Shown: one piece after another, positions 1 to 5,651 of the stretch
Numbering within the stretch: position 1 is the stretch's first letter
Layout: every line of letters starts with the position of its first letter
Translations under genes and position numbers: made by a program
NCBI RefSeq assembly: GCF_039691755.1
Contig: NZ_CP137552.1
Location: 558,001 to 622,000 of the forward strand
Source of the DNA: Halomonas sp. Bachu 37
Lineage (GTDB): Bacteria; Pseudomonadota; Gammaproteobacteria; Pseudomonadales; Halomonadaceae
Direction: 5' to 3'
DNA length: 64,000 nucleotides
Notes under the pieces: model-generated
Database searches by the model: none
Seen by the model: only the letters and a program-made list of their open reading frames with translations
Told to the model about the DNA's origin: nothing

Positions 1-1
1 G

Positions 2-145
2 CGCAAGAAATACGGGGGCCTCGGGCCCTCGGAGCTGCGTCGCTTGAAGCAGCTGGAGGAGGAGAATCGCAAGCTCAAGCAACTCGTGGCCGACCTTTCC
101 CTGGACAAGGCGATGTTGCAGGATGTCCTCGGAAAAAAGCGTTGA
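2..145 (+). CDS. IS3-family transposase OrfA, C-terminal fragment
   Basis: This is the last 47 codons of the small upstream transposase gene. The visible part is Lys/Leu/Glu-rich ([19 protein letters not shown]) and matches the leucine-zipper end of IS3 OrfA proteins, which follows the helix-turn-helix and mediates multimerisation. The HTH part lies off the left edge. The stop codon at 143-145 overlaps the start of orfB, which is read one base back. Confidence 0.85.
   Translation, partial: RKKYGGLGPSELRRLKQLEEENRKLKQLVADLSLDKAMLQDVLGKKR
133..139 (+). other. Programmed -1 frameshift heptamer of the IS3 element
   Basis: The bases AAAAAAG fall as A_AAA_AAG in the orfA reading frame (codons GGA AAA AAG). 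This is the classic bacterial -1 slippery heptamer. Slipping one base back moves ribosomes from orfA straight into the orfB frame four bases before the orfA stop, giving the OrfAB fusion transposase used by this family. Confidence 0.85.
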
Positions 146-1017
146 GCGCGTCGCGCAAGCGACAGCTGGCCCAGGACTTGGTTGATCAGTTCGGCGCCAG
201 TACACGGCAGGCCTGTGGCGTCCTCGCCCTGGCGCGCTCGGTGTTTTACTACCGCAGTCAGGCGCAGGACCAGCGCCCGCTGTTGCAGCGGATCCACGAG
301 ATCACCGCCACCCGGGTACGCTACGGCTACCGGCGTGTCCATGAGTTGCTCAAGCGCGAGGGCTGGGAAGTCAACCATAAACGCGTTTATCGGTTATACC
401 GCGAGGCTGGGCTTAGCCTGCGTCTCAAGCGCCCCAAGCGCCATCGGATGGCTGCCACCCGGCGCGAACGTGTTTTGGCCACGGGGCTGGATCAGGTCTG
501 GAGCATGGATTTTGTCAGCGATGCGCTGTTCAACGGCAAGCGTCTGCGGGCCCTGATGCTGGTCGACGAGTTCAGCCGCGAATGTCTCGCCATCCACGTT
601 GACAGTTCGATCGTCGCGGCGAACGTGGCCGAGGTCATGACCCGCTTGAGCGAAAGGGGACGCCATCCCTCACAGGTACGGGTCGACAACGGCCCTGAAT
701 TCGTCTCACGCGTGTTGGATCGTTGGGCTTACGAGCAGGGCGTCACATTGGACTTCAGCCGCCCAGGCAAGCCGACGGACAATGCTTTCGTTGAGTCCTT
801 CAATGGTAAGTTCCGGGCAGAATGCCTGAACATCCATTGGTTCCTGTCACTGGACGATGCGCGGCAGAAGATCGAAGCCTGGCGACAGGACTACAATCAG
901 CTCAGACCCCATTCTTCATTAGGCTGGCTAACGCCTGAAGAATTCGCTGCAAGTCGATGTTCGACAGCAATTTGCAGCGAAACAACGGCCGGAACTTCTA
1001 ACAATGACCGGTCCTGA
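142..1017 (+). CDS. IS3-family transposase OrfB (DDE integrase core)
   Basis: This is the catalytic part of the transposase, probably expressed mainly as a frameshift fusion with OrfA. The 291-residue reading is open from a TTG at 142. It has the HTH_21-like segment ([16 protein letters not shown]) and the rve integrase core. The three catalytic acids are visible: Asp in WSMDFVSD, Asp in VRVDNGPEF, and Glu in [10 protein letters not shown]. It closes with the usual [15 protein letters not shown] tail. The IS407-like group of IS3 is the best guess. The protein looks intact, so the copy could still be active if the left end is complete. Confidence 0.92.
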   Translation: MSASRKRQLAQDLVDQFGASTRQACGVLALARSVFYYRSQAQDQRPLLQRIHEITATRVRYGYRRVHELLKREGWEVNHKRVYRLYREAGLSLRLKRPKRHRMAATRRERVLATGLDQVWSMDFVSDALFNGKRLRALMLVDEFSRECLAIHVDSSIVAANVAEVMTRLSERGRHPSQVRVDNGPEFVSRVLDRWAYEQGVTLDFSRPGKPTDNAFVESFNGKFRAECLNIHWFLSLDDARQKIEAWRQDYNQLRPHSSLGWLTPEEFAASRCSTAICSETTAGTSNNDRS

Positions 1018-1033
1018 TATGGGGTGAGGGTCA

Positions 1034-1148
1034 AATTCGTCATGATCAGAGCTTAATGCCTGGTCCGAATTTCGGGGACCACCTCATTTTGGTGTCACCT
1101 TTTTTTGTTCCAAAAAGGCGCCACAAAAATTTGCTCGGTGAGCCGGGC
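1034..1148. other. Spacer between the IS3 copy and the first cassette core
   Basis: There is no gene here. It contains two imperfect hairpins: TGGTCC/GGACCA around 1060-1080, and a T-rich/A-rich pair CCTTTTT/AAAAAGG around 1106-1126. It could be the end of the IS, the remains of an attI or attC site cut by the IS, or both. I cannot choose between these from the sequence. Confidence 0.4.
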
Positions 1149-1156
1149 GTTAGGGC
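1149..1156 (+). repeat. Integron core site (R') opening cassette 1
   Basis: GTTAGGGC fits the R' core (GTTRRRY-type) at which integron integrases cut after the G. The following TTAGGGCT is the start of cassette 1. Its reverse complement AGCCCTAAC is found at 1721-1729 as the R'' of the same cassette, which is the pairing expected of a genuine cassette. The left half of this attachment site is not recognisable and may have been damaged by the IS3 insertion. Confidence 0.65.
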
Positions 1157-1422
1157 TGGTCGTAGTGTCCTCCAATGGCGAAAACGTAAATGGATTTGTC
1201 GTCGAATCGGTATATGAGTCTGTCTTTCTGTGAGATGCGCCGTGACCACAAGCCTGATAAGTTGTGTTTAAGCGGTTCAGGTTTGCCGATGCCGATTGAT
1301 GGGTCGTCAGAGCGGAGCATTTCTTTCAGCAATTTGCAGAGAGCTTTATGCAACTTCTTGTCTTTCTCTCGCATCTGTTCATAGGCTTCCCAAGTGCTAC
1401 CCTCAAATACCAGTGATCTCAT
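1150..1422 (-). CDS. yoeB: YoeB-type toxin (Txe/YoeB endoribonuclease)
   Basis: The 90-residue protein belongs to the RelE-fold mRNA interferases that cut mRNA at the ribosome. Family marks are WEAYEQM near the start, the Lys-rich KDKKLHKALCKLLKEML helix, GKPEPLKHNLSGLWSRRI, DRLIYRF and the C-terminal ending GGHYDQP. The catalytic region (Glu of GKPEPLK, Arg, His and Tyr near the C-terminus) is present, so it looks active. Its start overlaps the end of the antitoxin gene by 20 bases, as expected of a coupled pair. The TAA stop lies inside the cassette core site. It is encoded on the minus strand of cassette 1. Confidence 0.93.
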   Translation of the reverse strand: MRSLVFEGSTWEAYEQMREKDKKLHKALCKLLKEMLRSDDPSIGIGKPEPLKHNLSGLWSRRISQKDRLIYRFDDKSIYVFAIGGHYDQP

Positions 1423-1675
1423 TCATCTGCTCATCATTAGGTGTGTATCCTTGGCCACGGCTGTGAGTGTCGAGGGAGGCCGCAATTTGCTGCAGCAGGT
1501 CTCTACTCTGAAGAACATGCAGGGTTTCTTGTTCCCTTTCCCAGTCTTCAGCGCTCATAATCACGAAAGCCTCTCCGGCGCGGCGTGTCACTTTGAGAGG
1601 CTCATGTCTATTAATCACCTGTTCTACAAGGCTTTTTAGGTTGTCTCTGAATTTGTTTACACTGATGATATCCAT
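1403..1675 (-). CDS. yefM: YefM-type antitoxin (Phd/YefM family)
   Basis: The 90-residue antitoxin neutralises the YoeB toxin encoded just after it and represses their shared promoter. The N-terminal Phd/YefM DNA-binding fold is recognisable (IISVNKFRDNLKSLVEQVINRHEPLKVTRR, then AFVIMSAEDWE). I start it at the ATG at 1675, preceded by GGTGGAATT. An upstream in-frame ATG would add 11 residues with no family similarity. A palindrome lies just upstream. The toxin start overlaps its end, so translation is probably coupled. Confidence 0.92.
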   Translation of the reverse strand: MDIISVNKFRDNLKSLVEQVINRHEPLKVTRRAGEAFVIMSAEDWEREQETLHVLQSRDLLQQIAASLDTHSRGQGYTPNDEQMNEITGI

Positions 1676-1689
1676 AATTCCACCATTAC

Positions 1690-1706
1690 GTACGGAAACT
1701 CCGTAC
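1690..1706. promoter_or_regulatory. Operator-like palindrome upstream of yefM-yoeB
   Basis: GTACGG-aaact-CCGTAC is a perfect 6+6 inverted repeat 14 bases before the yefM start. YefM/YoeB complexes are known to bind short GTAC-centred palindromes in their own promoters, so this is a good candidate for the autoregulatory operator. Confidence 0.6.
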
Positions 1707-1720
1707 AACTATATCGCAAT

Positions 1721-1807
1721 AGCCCTAACAAGGCCAGTCACGGCGACGGTTACTACATTGCGGATTCGCCTCCATTCCGTAACCGCGCGTGCTGAGCGGC
1801 GTTAGCT
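1721..1807 (+). repeat. attC site of cassette 1
   Basis: R'' is AGCCCTAAC (1721-1729) and R' is GTTAGCT (1801-1807). Between them the arms pair imperfectly: CACGGCGACGGTTAC on the left can fold onto GTAACCGCGCGTGCTG on the right with unpaired bases, as in folded attC sites. The R'' is the exact 9-base reverse complement of the cassette's own leading core at 1149-1157. The central part (CACGGCGACG, TTGCGG, GCCTCCATTCCG, GCGCGTGCTG) recurs in the site at 3924-4007. Length is about 87 bp. Confidence 0.75.
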
Positions 1808-1826
1808 GTGATTGCCTCTCCCGCGC

Positions 1827-1846
1827 AGTGATACTATAGTGTCACT
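1827..1846. promoter_or_regulatory. Operator/promoter of the phd-parE pair
   Basis: AGTGATACTATAGTGTCACT is a near-perfect palindrome (one mismatched pair) that contains a -10-like TATAGT. It sits 25 bases before the antitoxin start. A palindrome over the -10 box is the usual place for a Phd/RelB-type antitoxin to repress its own operon. Confidence 0.55.
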
Positions 1847-1871
1847 GTAAATTTGTATCAGGGGGAGCCCC

Positions 1872-2129
1872 ATGAAAGTAGAGCTTGTTACAAACCTTAA
1901 GCGTCAAGCCACAAAAATTCTGGCAGACCTGCATCTGTCCAAAGAGCCGGTACTGATCACTGAACATGGCCAGCCATCCGCTTATCTTGTTGATGTGCAG
2001 GATTATGAGTTCATGCAGCGCCGACTTGAGTTGCTTGAGGGGCTCTCTCGGGGAGAGCGCGCTGTACTTGAGGGCAGAACGTACAGCCAAAGTGAGGCCA
2101 GGGAGAAGATGAGTCAATGGCTGAAATAA
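1872..2129 (+). CDS. Phd/YefM-family antitoxin
   Basis: The 85-residue protein has a Phd-like N-terminal DNA-binding half (VELVTNLKRQATKILADL, then PVLITEHGQPSAYLVDVQDYE) and a charged C-terminal half of the kind that wraps a toxin. It is preceded by a strong GGGGGAG ribosome site. Its last codons overlap the start of the ParE-like toxin by 13 bases. It is the plus-strand cargo of cassette 2 and should repress its own promoter through the palindrome at 1827-1846. Confidence 0.9.
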   Translation: MKVELVTNLKRQATKILADLHLSKEPVLITEHGQPSAYLVDVQDYEFMQRRLELLEGLSRGERAVLEGRTYSQSEAREKMSQWLK

Positions 2130-2419
2130 TCTGGACGGAGCCCGCCCTTCAACAACTGGATGCCATCGCTGACTACATTGCTCTGGATAACCCTGCTGCC
2201 GCAAGCCGTCTGGTCCAGGACGTTTTCGATAAAACCGAGCGTTTGGAAAATTTTCCCCAATCCGGCCGGATGCCTCCTGAGCTCCCCAATTCGGTATACA
2301 GAGAAGTAGTGGTTCCACCATGTCGCGTTTTTTATCGTGAGGATGAGCAGCGGGTTCTCGTCCTCTATGTCATGCGAGAGGAGCGGCAGCTTCGTGCGTA
2401 CATGCTGGGAAGCAGCTAA
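2117..2419 (+). CDS. ParE/RelE-superfamily toxin
   Basis: The 100-residue protein has the plasmid-stabilisation (ParE/RelE) fold: IIWTEPALQQLDAIADYI, then NPAAASRLVQDVFDKTERLENFPQSGR, VVPPCRVFYRED and VLYVMREERQL. ParE members poison DNA gyrase and RelE members cut mRNA; sequence alone does not tell which applies, though the layout is closer to ParE. It overlaps the antitoxin gene, so the two are made together. Its stop codon falls within the R'' of the cassette's attC, leaving no spare DNA. Confidence 0.9.
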   Translation: MAEIIWTEPALQQLDAIADYIALDNPAAASRLVQDVFDKTERLENFPQSGRMPPELPNSVYREVVVPPCRVFYREDEQRVLVLYVMREERQLRAYMLGSS

Positions 2420-2491
2420 CCAGACGCGGCACTCGGATGCCTTTGCCTCCGCTGCGCTGCGTCAAAGTCACCGGTATGCTCTGCGTTAGGA
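2414..2491 (+). repeat. attC site of cassette 2
   Basis: R'' AGCTAAC (2414-2420) is the reverse complement of the cassette's own leading core GTTAGCT (1801-1807), and the match extends to eight bases (CAGCTAAC against GTTAGCTG). R' is GTTAGGA at 2485-2491. Between them is an inner hairpin CTTTG/CAAAG and weaker outer pairing. The length of about 78 bp is normal for an attC. Confidence 0.72.
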
Positions 2492-2504
2492 TGCTGCAAA
2501 ATCC

Positions 2505-3017
2505 TCAGTTGAGGAGGATTGCGGCTGCGAGGTAAGTAGTCTCGAAGTGAAGATTGCGAGGTTTGGCGTGGATGCTAAAATCCCCGCCTGCATCGGCCAA
2601 CACTAGGGTCTGTTGACGTTTCATTCACGGCCGCGCTGGAGTCAGTTTTTATTCTGGGCAAGGCAGGAGAAGAGACGTTTGGTTATTCCAAATGAACGAC
2701 GACTAACGCCGCAGCGGATAAAAACTGACCCAGCCCTTCGGGTTGCGCATCAAAATGCGCCATCCTGCGTTGCGAAACTTGAAAAGGGAATAACCCTTCC
2801 CTGCGTTCCGCTCCTTGCCTGGCACATTTTGATGCAGCAACGCGGTTCGCGATGAAACGTCAACAGACCCTAGAGAAAAAGGCAATATGAACACGGCTCC
2901 CGTACCGATCCAATCGGCACGCCCGGCGCTCTGCAGCTCGTCGATCAGCATGCTGCGGATTACGCGATCCGCGTCAACTTGCTGGTTGCGCCCATCCGCG
3001 ATCATGTACTGTTGCAT
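2505..3017 (-). pseudogene. 81-codon gene of unknown function split by a MITE
   Basis: From an ATG at 3017 the minus strand encodes 49 residues (MQQYMIADGRNQQVDADRVI..., ending ILPFSL) and then runs into the MITE. If the MITE and one CTAG copy are removed, the frame continues without a break through VLADAGGDFSIHAK and KPRNLHFETTYLAAAILLN to a TGA at 2505-2507. That is 81 residues in all. The exact restoration of frame is strong evidence for a real, recently disrupted gene. I do not recognise the family. As it stands the gene would make a hybrid protein of about 104 residues ending inside the MITE. Confidence 0.7.
2603..2873. mobile_element. MITE (263 bp) with 18-bp perfect inverted ends and CTAG duplication
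   Basis: The ends are GGTCTGTTGACGTTTCAT (2607-2624) and its exact reverse complement (2852-2869), flanked by CTAG on both sides (2603-2606, 2870-2873). There is no transposase. CTAG fits the YTAR target of IS5-type transposases, so an IS5-family enzyme probably moved it. The inside carries further inverted pairs (2641-2652 with 2718-2729; 2681-2689 with 2787-2795; 2747-2761 with 2821-2835), so the single strand could fold strongly. It interrupts the 81-codon gene. Confidence 0.8.
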
Positions 3018-3040
3018 GTCGACCTAGACCGGAGAACGCC

Positions 3041-3889
3041 ATGCCTTCCCCCCTCGTGACCACCGACTGGCTGCAGGACAATCTGGATAACGAACATTTG
3101 GTACTGATCGACGCTAGCATGGCCAATGTCGTTGGCAAGGAGCCGATCGTTTATGACCGTCCTATGTTGATCCCGGGAAGTTTTCGGATCGACCTGGAAG
3201 GGGCGCTTTGCGATACCGGAGCTTCCCAAGCTCACGCCTTCCCGACGGAAGAGCAGTTCACGGCGGAGGCCTGTAGATTGGGCATCGAGCCCGAGAGCCT
3301 GGTGGTGTTGTACGACGATCAGGGTATCTACTCGGCACCACGAGCCTGGTGGATTCTGCGGGCTATGGGCCTCAAACAGGTGTTTGTTCTGGATGGTGGC
3401 CTGCCGCAGTGGTTGGCCGAAGGGCGGGACACCGATTCTGCTTCGGTTGCATATGCGGCCAAGCATGGCAGCGTGGTTGGTAAGCTCGACCACACCCTGG
3501 TTCGAGATTCTGTCTACGTTTTCCAGCATCTGGAGGACGAGCGAGTAACGGTCATCGATGCGCGATCACAGGAACGTTTCCTGGCGCAAGCGCCAGAACC
3601 CAGGCCTAGTGTGCGCGGTGGCCACATCCCCAATTCCCTCAACCTGCCGTTTACAGAGGTGCTGGAGGGTTATCGGTTCAAGCCAGCCAGCCAGCTGGCG
3701 TCAACGTTTGCCCACCTCGCTCCCTCCCTTCAGCCCAACAACGGGCACCAACTGGTGTTTTCCTGTGGTTCCGGCATCACCGCCTGCATCATTCTGCTGG
3801 CGGCCGAGCTGGCCGGGTATACTGAGCTGTCGCTGTACGACGGTTCCTGGGCTGACTGGGGGAGCAATGAGTCATTGCCGGTGGCGTAG
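3041..3889 (+). CDS. sseA: Thiosulfate/3-mercaptopyruvate sulfurtransferase
   Basis: The 282-residue protein has two rhodanese domains. The first is inactive and the second carries the catalytic Cys in the loop CGSGITA (about residues 247-253), the pattern of 3-mercaptopyruvate sulfurtransferases. Other family marks are YDDQGIYSAPRAWW, LDGGLPQW and RGGHIPNSLN. It moves sulfur from mercaptopyruvate or thiosulfate to acceptors such as cyanide or thiols and is cytoplasmic. The ATG at 3041 follows CCGGAGAACGCC. It lies divergent from the broken 81-codon gene and just before a degenerate attC, so it probably travelled as cassette cargo. Confidence 0.92.
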   Translation: MPSPLVTTDWLQDNLDNEHLVLIDASMANVVGKEPIVYDRPMLIPGSFRIDLEGALCDTGASQAHAFPTEEQFTAEACRLGIEPESLVVLYDDQGIYSAPRAWWILRAMGLKQVFVLDGGLPQWLAEGRDTDSASVAYAAKHGSVVGKLDHTLVRDSVYVFQHLEDERVTVIDARSQERFLAQAPEPRPSVRGGHIPNSLNLPFTEVLEGYRFKPASQLASTFAHLAPSLQPNNGHQLVFSCGSGITACIILLAAELAGYTELSLYDGSWADWGSNESLPVA

Positions 3890-3923
3890 CGGACATCATT
3901 TCGCTACAAGGGGAATTGGCGGT

Positions 3924-4007
3924 TCCTGACAATCACAGGCACGGCGACGTCTACTCTATTGCGGCTCTGCCTCCATTCCGCAGCTGCGCGTGCTGTCTGC
4001 GTGAAAC
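3924..4007 (+). repeat. Degenerate attC site after the sulfurtransferase
   Basis: The body (CACGGCGACG, CTCTATTGCGG, GCCTCCATTCCG, GCGCGTGCTG) is nearly the same as the attC at 1721-1807. The cores have drifted: R'' reads TCCTGAC (3924-3930) where TCCTAAC would pair with the cassette start at 2485, and R' reads GTGAAAC at 4001-4007 instead of GTTAAAC or similar. The shared body makes the homology secure; its activity is doubtful. Confidence 0.65.
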
Positions 4008-4009
4008 CA

Positions 4010-4300
4010 TCATTTTCTTCGTTTGAGATCGCGGTAGAAATTTTCGTGTGAGCCCAAGGCCATCAGTTCAAGCACCAGAGCGCCATCATCAAAACTGTAA
4101 CCCAGCAGAGTCAGCTGTTTGTTCATGTTGAACTTATGGACTCGCAGAAAGGCCAGATTCCCTTTCTTTTGTTCTCCAGTGTCGGGGTTGGCCATAAGAT
4201 CCTTAATGGCCAAATCAAGGTCCTTTTTCGGGTTGGGCTGGAGCTTCTTCACTGCTTTCTTGAATGTAGGGGTTTGTAATACACTCGTGGCCTTAACCAA
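4010..4300 (-). CDS. RelE/ParE-superfamily toxin
   Basis: The 96-residue basic protein shows the RelE-like pattern: TPTFKKAVKKLQPNPKKDLDLAIKDL, a Lys-rich turn (DTGEQKKGNLAFLRVHKF), LTLLGYSFDDGALVLELMALGSHENFYRDL and a basic tail. It starts 8 bases inside the end of the upstream antitoxin gene. Similar toxins are paired with ParD-like antitoxins of exactly the type found here. The target (mRNA or gyrase) cannot be told from the sequence. Confidence 0.85.
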   Translation of the reverse strand: MVKATSVLQTPTFKKAVKKLQPNPKKDLDLAIKDLMANPDTGEQKKGNLAFLRVHKFNMNKQLTLLGYSFDDGALVLELMALGSHENFYRDLKRRK

Positions 4301-4514
4301 AATCGTATGCCTCCAGCTTTCCGGCGTCCCGTTCTGCCTGCGCGATGATGGCCTGCCTCACGAACTCGTAGGGTAAATCGGGGTTATCTTCCATCATCTC
4401 GCCGATTTTTGCCCAATGTTCTATTTGCTTGGGTGGGGTCCGGTTAAGCGCTTTAGCTATAATGGTGGCTTTTTCAATCAGGTTTTGATCTAAACGAATG
4501 CTGTTCGTAGGCAT
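4293..4514 (-). CDS. ParD-like antitoxin
   Basis: The 73-residue protein matches the ParD_like group: NSIRLDQNLIEKATIIAKALNRTPPKQIEHWAKIGEMMEDNPDLPYEF, ending in a charged helix. It should bind the toxin encoded directly downstream and its own promoter. I start it at the ATG at 4514, preceded by GGAG with a six-base gap. Upstream in-frame ATGs add residues without family likeness. The ribosome site and start codon lie inside one arm of an inverted repeat. Confidence 0.85.
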   Translation of the reverse strand: MPTNSIRLDQNLIEKATIIAKALNRTPPKQIEHWAKIGEMMEDNPDLPYEFVRQAIIAQAERDAGKLEAYDFG

Positions 4515-4564
4515 TTGTAGCTCCATTGTTGAATTTTCTTGATTGTAGCAAAGAGCTACAAATG
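4512..4564 (-). promoter_or_regulatory. Inverted repeats over the promoter and start of the ParD-like antitoxin
   Basis: CATTTGTAGCTC (4512-4523) and GAGCTACAAATG (4553-4564) are perfect 12-base reverse complements. A second palindrome TGTAGC-aaaga-GCTACA lies at 4544-4560, so TGTAGC occurs three times. This suits an autoregulatory operator. If the transcript starts upstream of 4564, the two 12-base arms would also pair in the mRNA and hide the GGAG and ATG. Confidence 0.55.
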
Positions 4565-4670
4565 AGACGAGTTGCCACGGTCGCCGTTGCCGGATTGCTT
4601 TCCCGCTGGCGCTACAAAGCAGCAGCAAAGCGCGGAATCATGCAGTTTTAAGTCACGTGATGAGAAATTT

Positions 4671-5561
4671 ATGAGTACTCAACCGATGAAGTCGTTGTTA
4701 ACGTTTTCTGTCGCTGTTTTTCTTACCGTATCGGCATCAATTGCATCTGCTGACGGCCATGACTCCCTGATTGACACTGTGGAGCGAATCGCTGGCGAAT
4801 TAGAGGCTCGTGTGGGCTTTGCCGCTCATGATGTGGAGTCGGGCCAGCGGTGGGAATATCACGCTGACCAGCGATTTGCGATGTCCAGTACGTTCAAGAC
4901 GCTCGCCTGTGCCGCCCTGCTTCACCGGGTCGATACGGAAGAGGAGAGCCTCGACAGAACGGTGAGTTTTTCAGAGTCAGATATCGTGACCTACTCCCCC
5001 GTCACGGAGGAATACGCCGGCAGGCAAGCGATGACCCTTTCGGAGCTTTGTGAAGCGGCTCTGACGATGAGCGACAACACAGCCGCGAACTCGATTTTGC
5101 AAGCGCTGGGTGGGCCGGAAAAAGTGACAGCGTTCGCGAGGAGCTTGGGTGATGAGGTTACGCGTCTTGATCGCTGGGAAACGGAACTCAATGAAGCTGC
5201 ACCAGACGATCAACGGGATACGACGACTCCAAATGCGATGGTAAAAAATCTCGAGCGTTTGCTGTTGGGCGACGCGTTATCCGTAACTTCCAGGGATCAA
5301 CTACGGGACTGGCTTGAGAGAAACCAGGTTGCGGATGAGCTTTTTCGCGCTGCTGTACCGGAAGGCTGGATTATGGCAGATCGTACTGGGGCTGGCGGTT
5401 TTGGATCGCGATCTATAACCGCCATGATTTGGCCACCGGAGCGCAAGCCTATCGTGGTAGCTCTATATTTGACGCAGACGAAAGCTTCTTTCTCCGAGAG
5501 GAACGAGGCGATTGCCGAGATAGGTGACGCAATAGTGTTAGCGGTGAATACCGACCGGTAA
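4671..5561 (+). CDS. Class A beta-lactamase, RTG (carbenicillinase) type
   Basis: The 296-residue periplasmic serine beta-lactamase has a signal peptide of about 27 residues ending ASA. The active site is complete: Ser73 and Lys76 in SSTFK, SDN at 133-135, the omega-loop Glu169 and Asn173 in ETELN, and RTG at 237-239 in place of the usual KTG. RTG marks the CARB/PSE and RTG carbenicillinases, many of which are integron cassette genes, and the gene sits between attC-like sequences here. I start it at the ATG at 4671; an upstream in-frame extension has no signal character. Expected activity is against penicillins and carbenicillin. Confidence 0.93.
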   Translation: MSTQPMKSLLTFSVAVFLTVSASIASADGHDSLIDTVERIAGELEARVGFAAHDVESGQRWEYHADQRFAMSSTFKTLACAALLHRVDTEEESLDRTVSFSESDIVTYSPVTEEYAGRQAMTLSELCEAALTMSDNTAANSILQALGGPEKVTAFARSLGDEVTRLDRWETELNEAAPDDQRDTTTPNAMVKNLERLLLGDALSVTSRDQLRDWLERNQVADELFRAAVPEGWIMADRTGAGGFGSRSITAMIWPPERKPIVVALYLTQTKASFSERNEAIAEIGDAIVLAVNTDR

Positions 5562-5563
5562 AG

Positions 5564-5630
5564 CATGACCAGTGGCTGTGGCGAACGCACCCGCGCGGCA
5601 GCAAGATTGCCGCAACACTAGGCGTTAACT
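5564..5630 (+). repeat. Possible attC remnant after the beta-lactamase
   Basis: A core-like GTTAACT lies at 5624-5630, preceded by a clean hairpin GCGGCA-gcaagat-TGCCGC (5595-5613). The expected R'' is unclear (CATGACC near 5564-5570). The position right after the bla stop codon is where an attC would be, but the pairing rule met by cassettes 1 and 2 is not met here. Confidence 0.4.
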
Positions 5631-5651
5631 CCTGGAACTTTCGAGTACCTC

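Larger units (their letters stand above)
1..1033 (+). mobile_element. IS3-family insertion sequence, left end outside the window
   Basis: The element carries the end of orfA and a full orfB with the DDE triad of IS3-family transposases, joined by a -1 slippery heptamer. Its left end lies before base 1. The right end is not certain. The bases just after orfB finish in GGGTGAGGGTCA at about 1033, which would suit a terminal repeat beginning TGACCC on the other strand. An alternative end is near 1107, where TTTTGGTGTCA also closes in CA. No target duplication can be checked without the left end. The element borders an integron-like array and may have replaced its beginning. Confidence 0.75.

Noticed and set aside
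2613-2855. Open frames inside the MITE
   Set aside because: They lie wholly within the inverted-repeat element, have no ribosome site, and the element looks non-coding.
4572-4670. Longer N-terminus for the beta-lactamase
   Set aside because: The added residues lack signal-peptide character and push the true signal sequence inside the protein; the ATG at 4671 gives a normal exported enzyme.
4565-4670. attC site between the ParD-like pair and the beta-lactamase
   Set aside because: A joint is expected here, but I find no core pair obeying the complementarity rule. It is either lost or too degraded to call.
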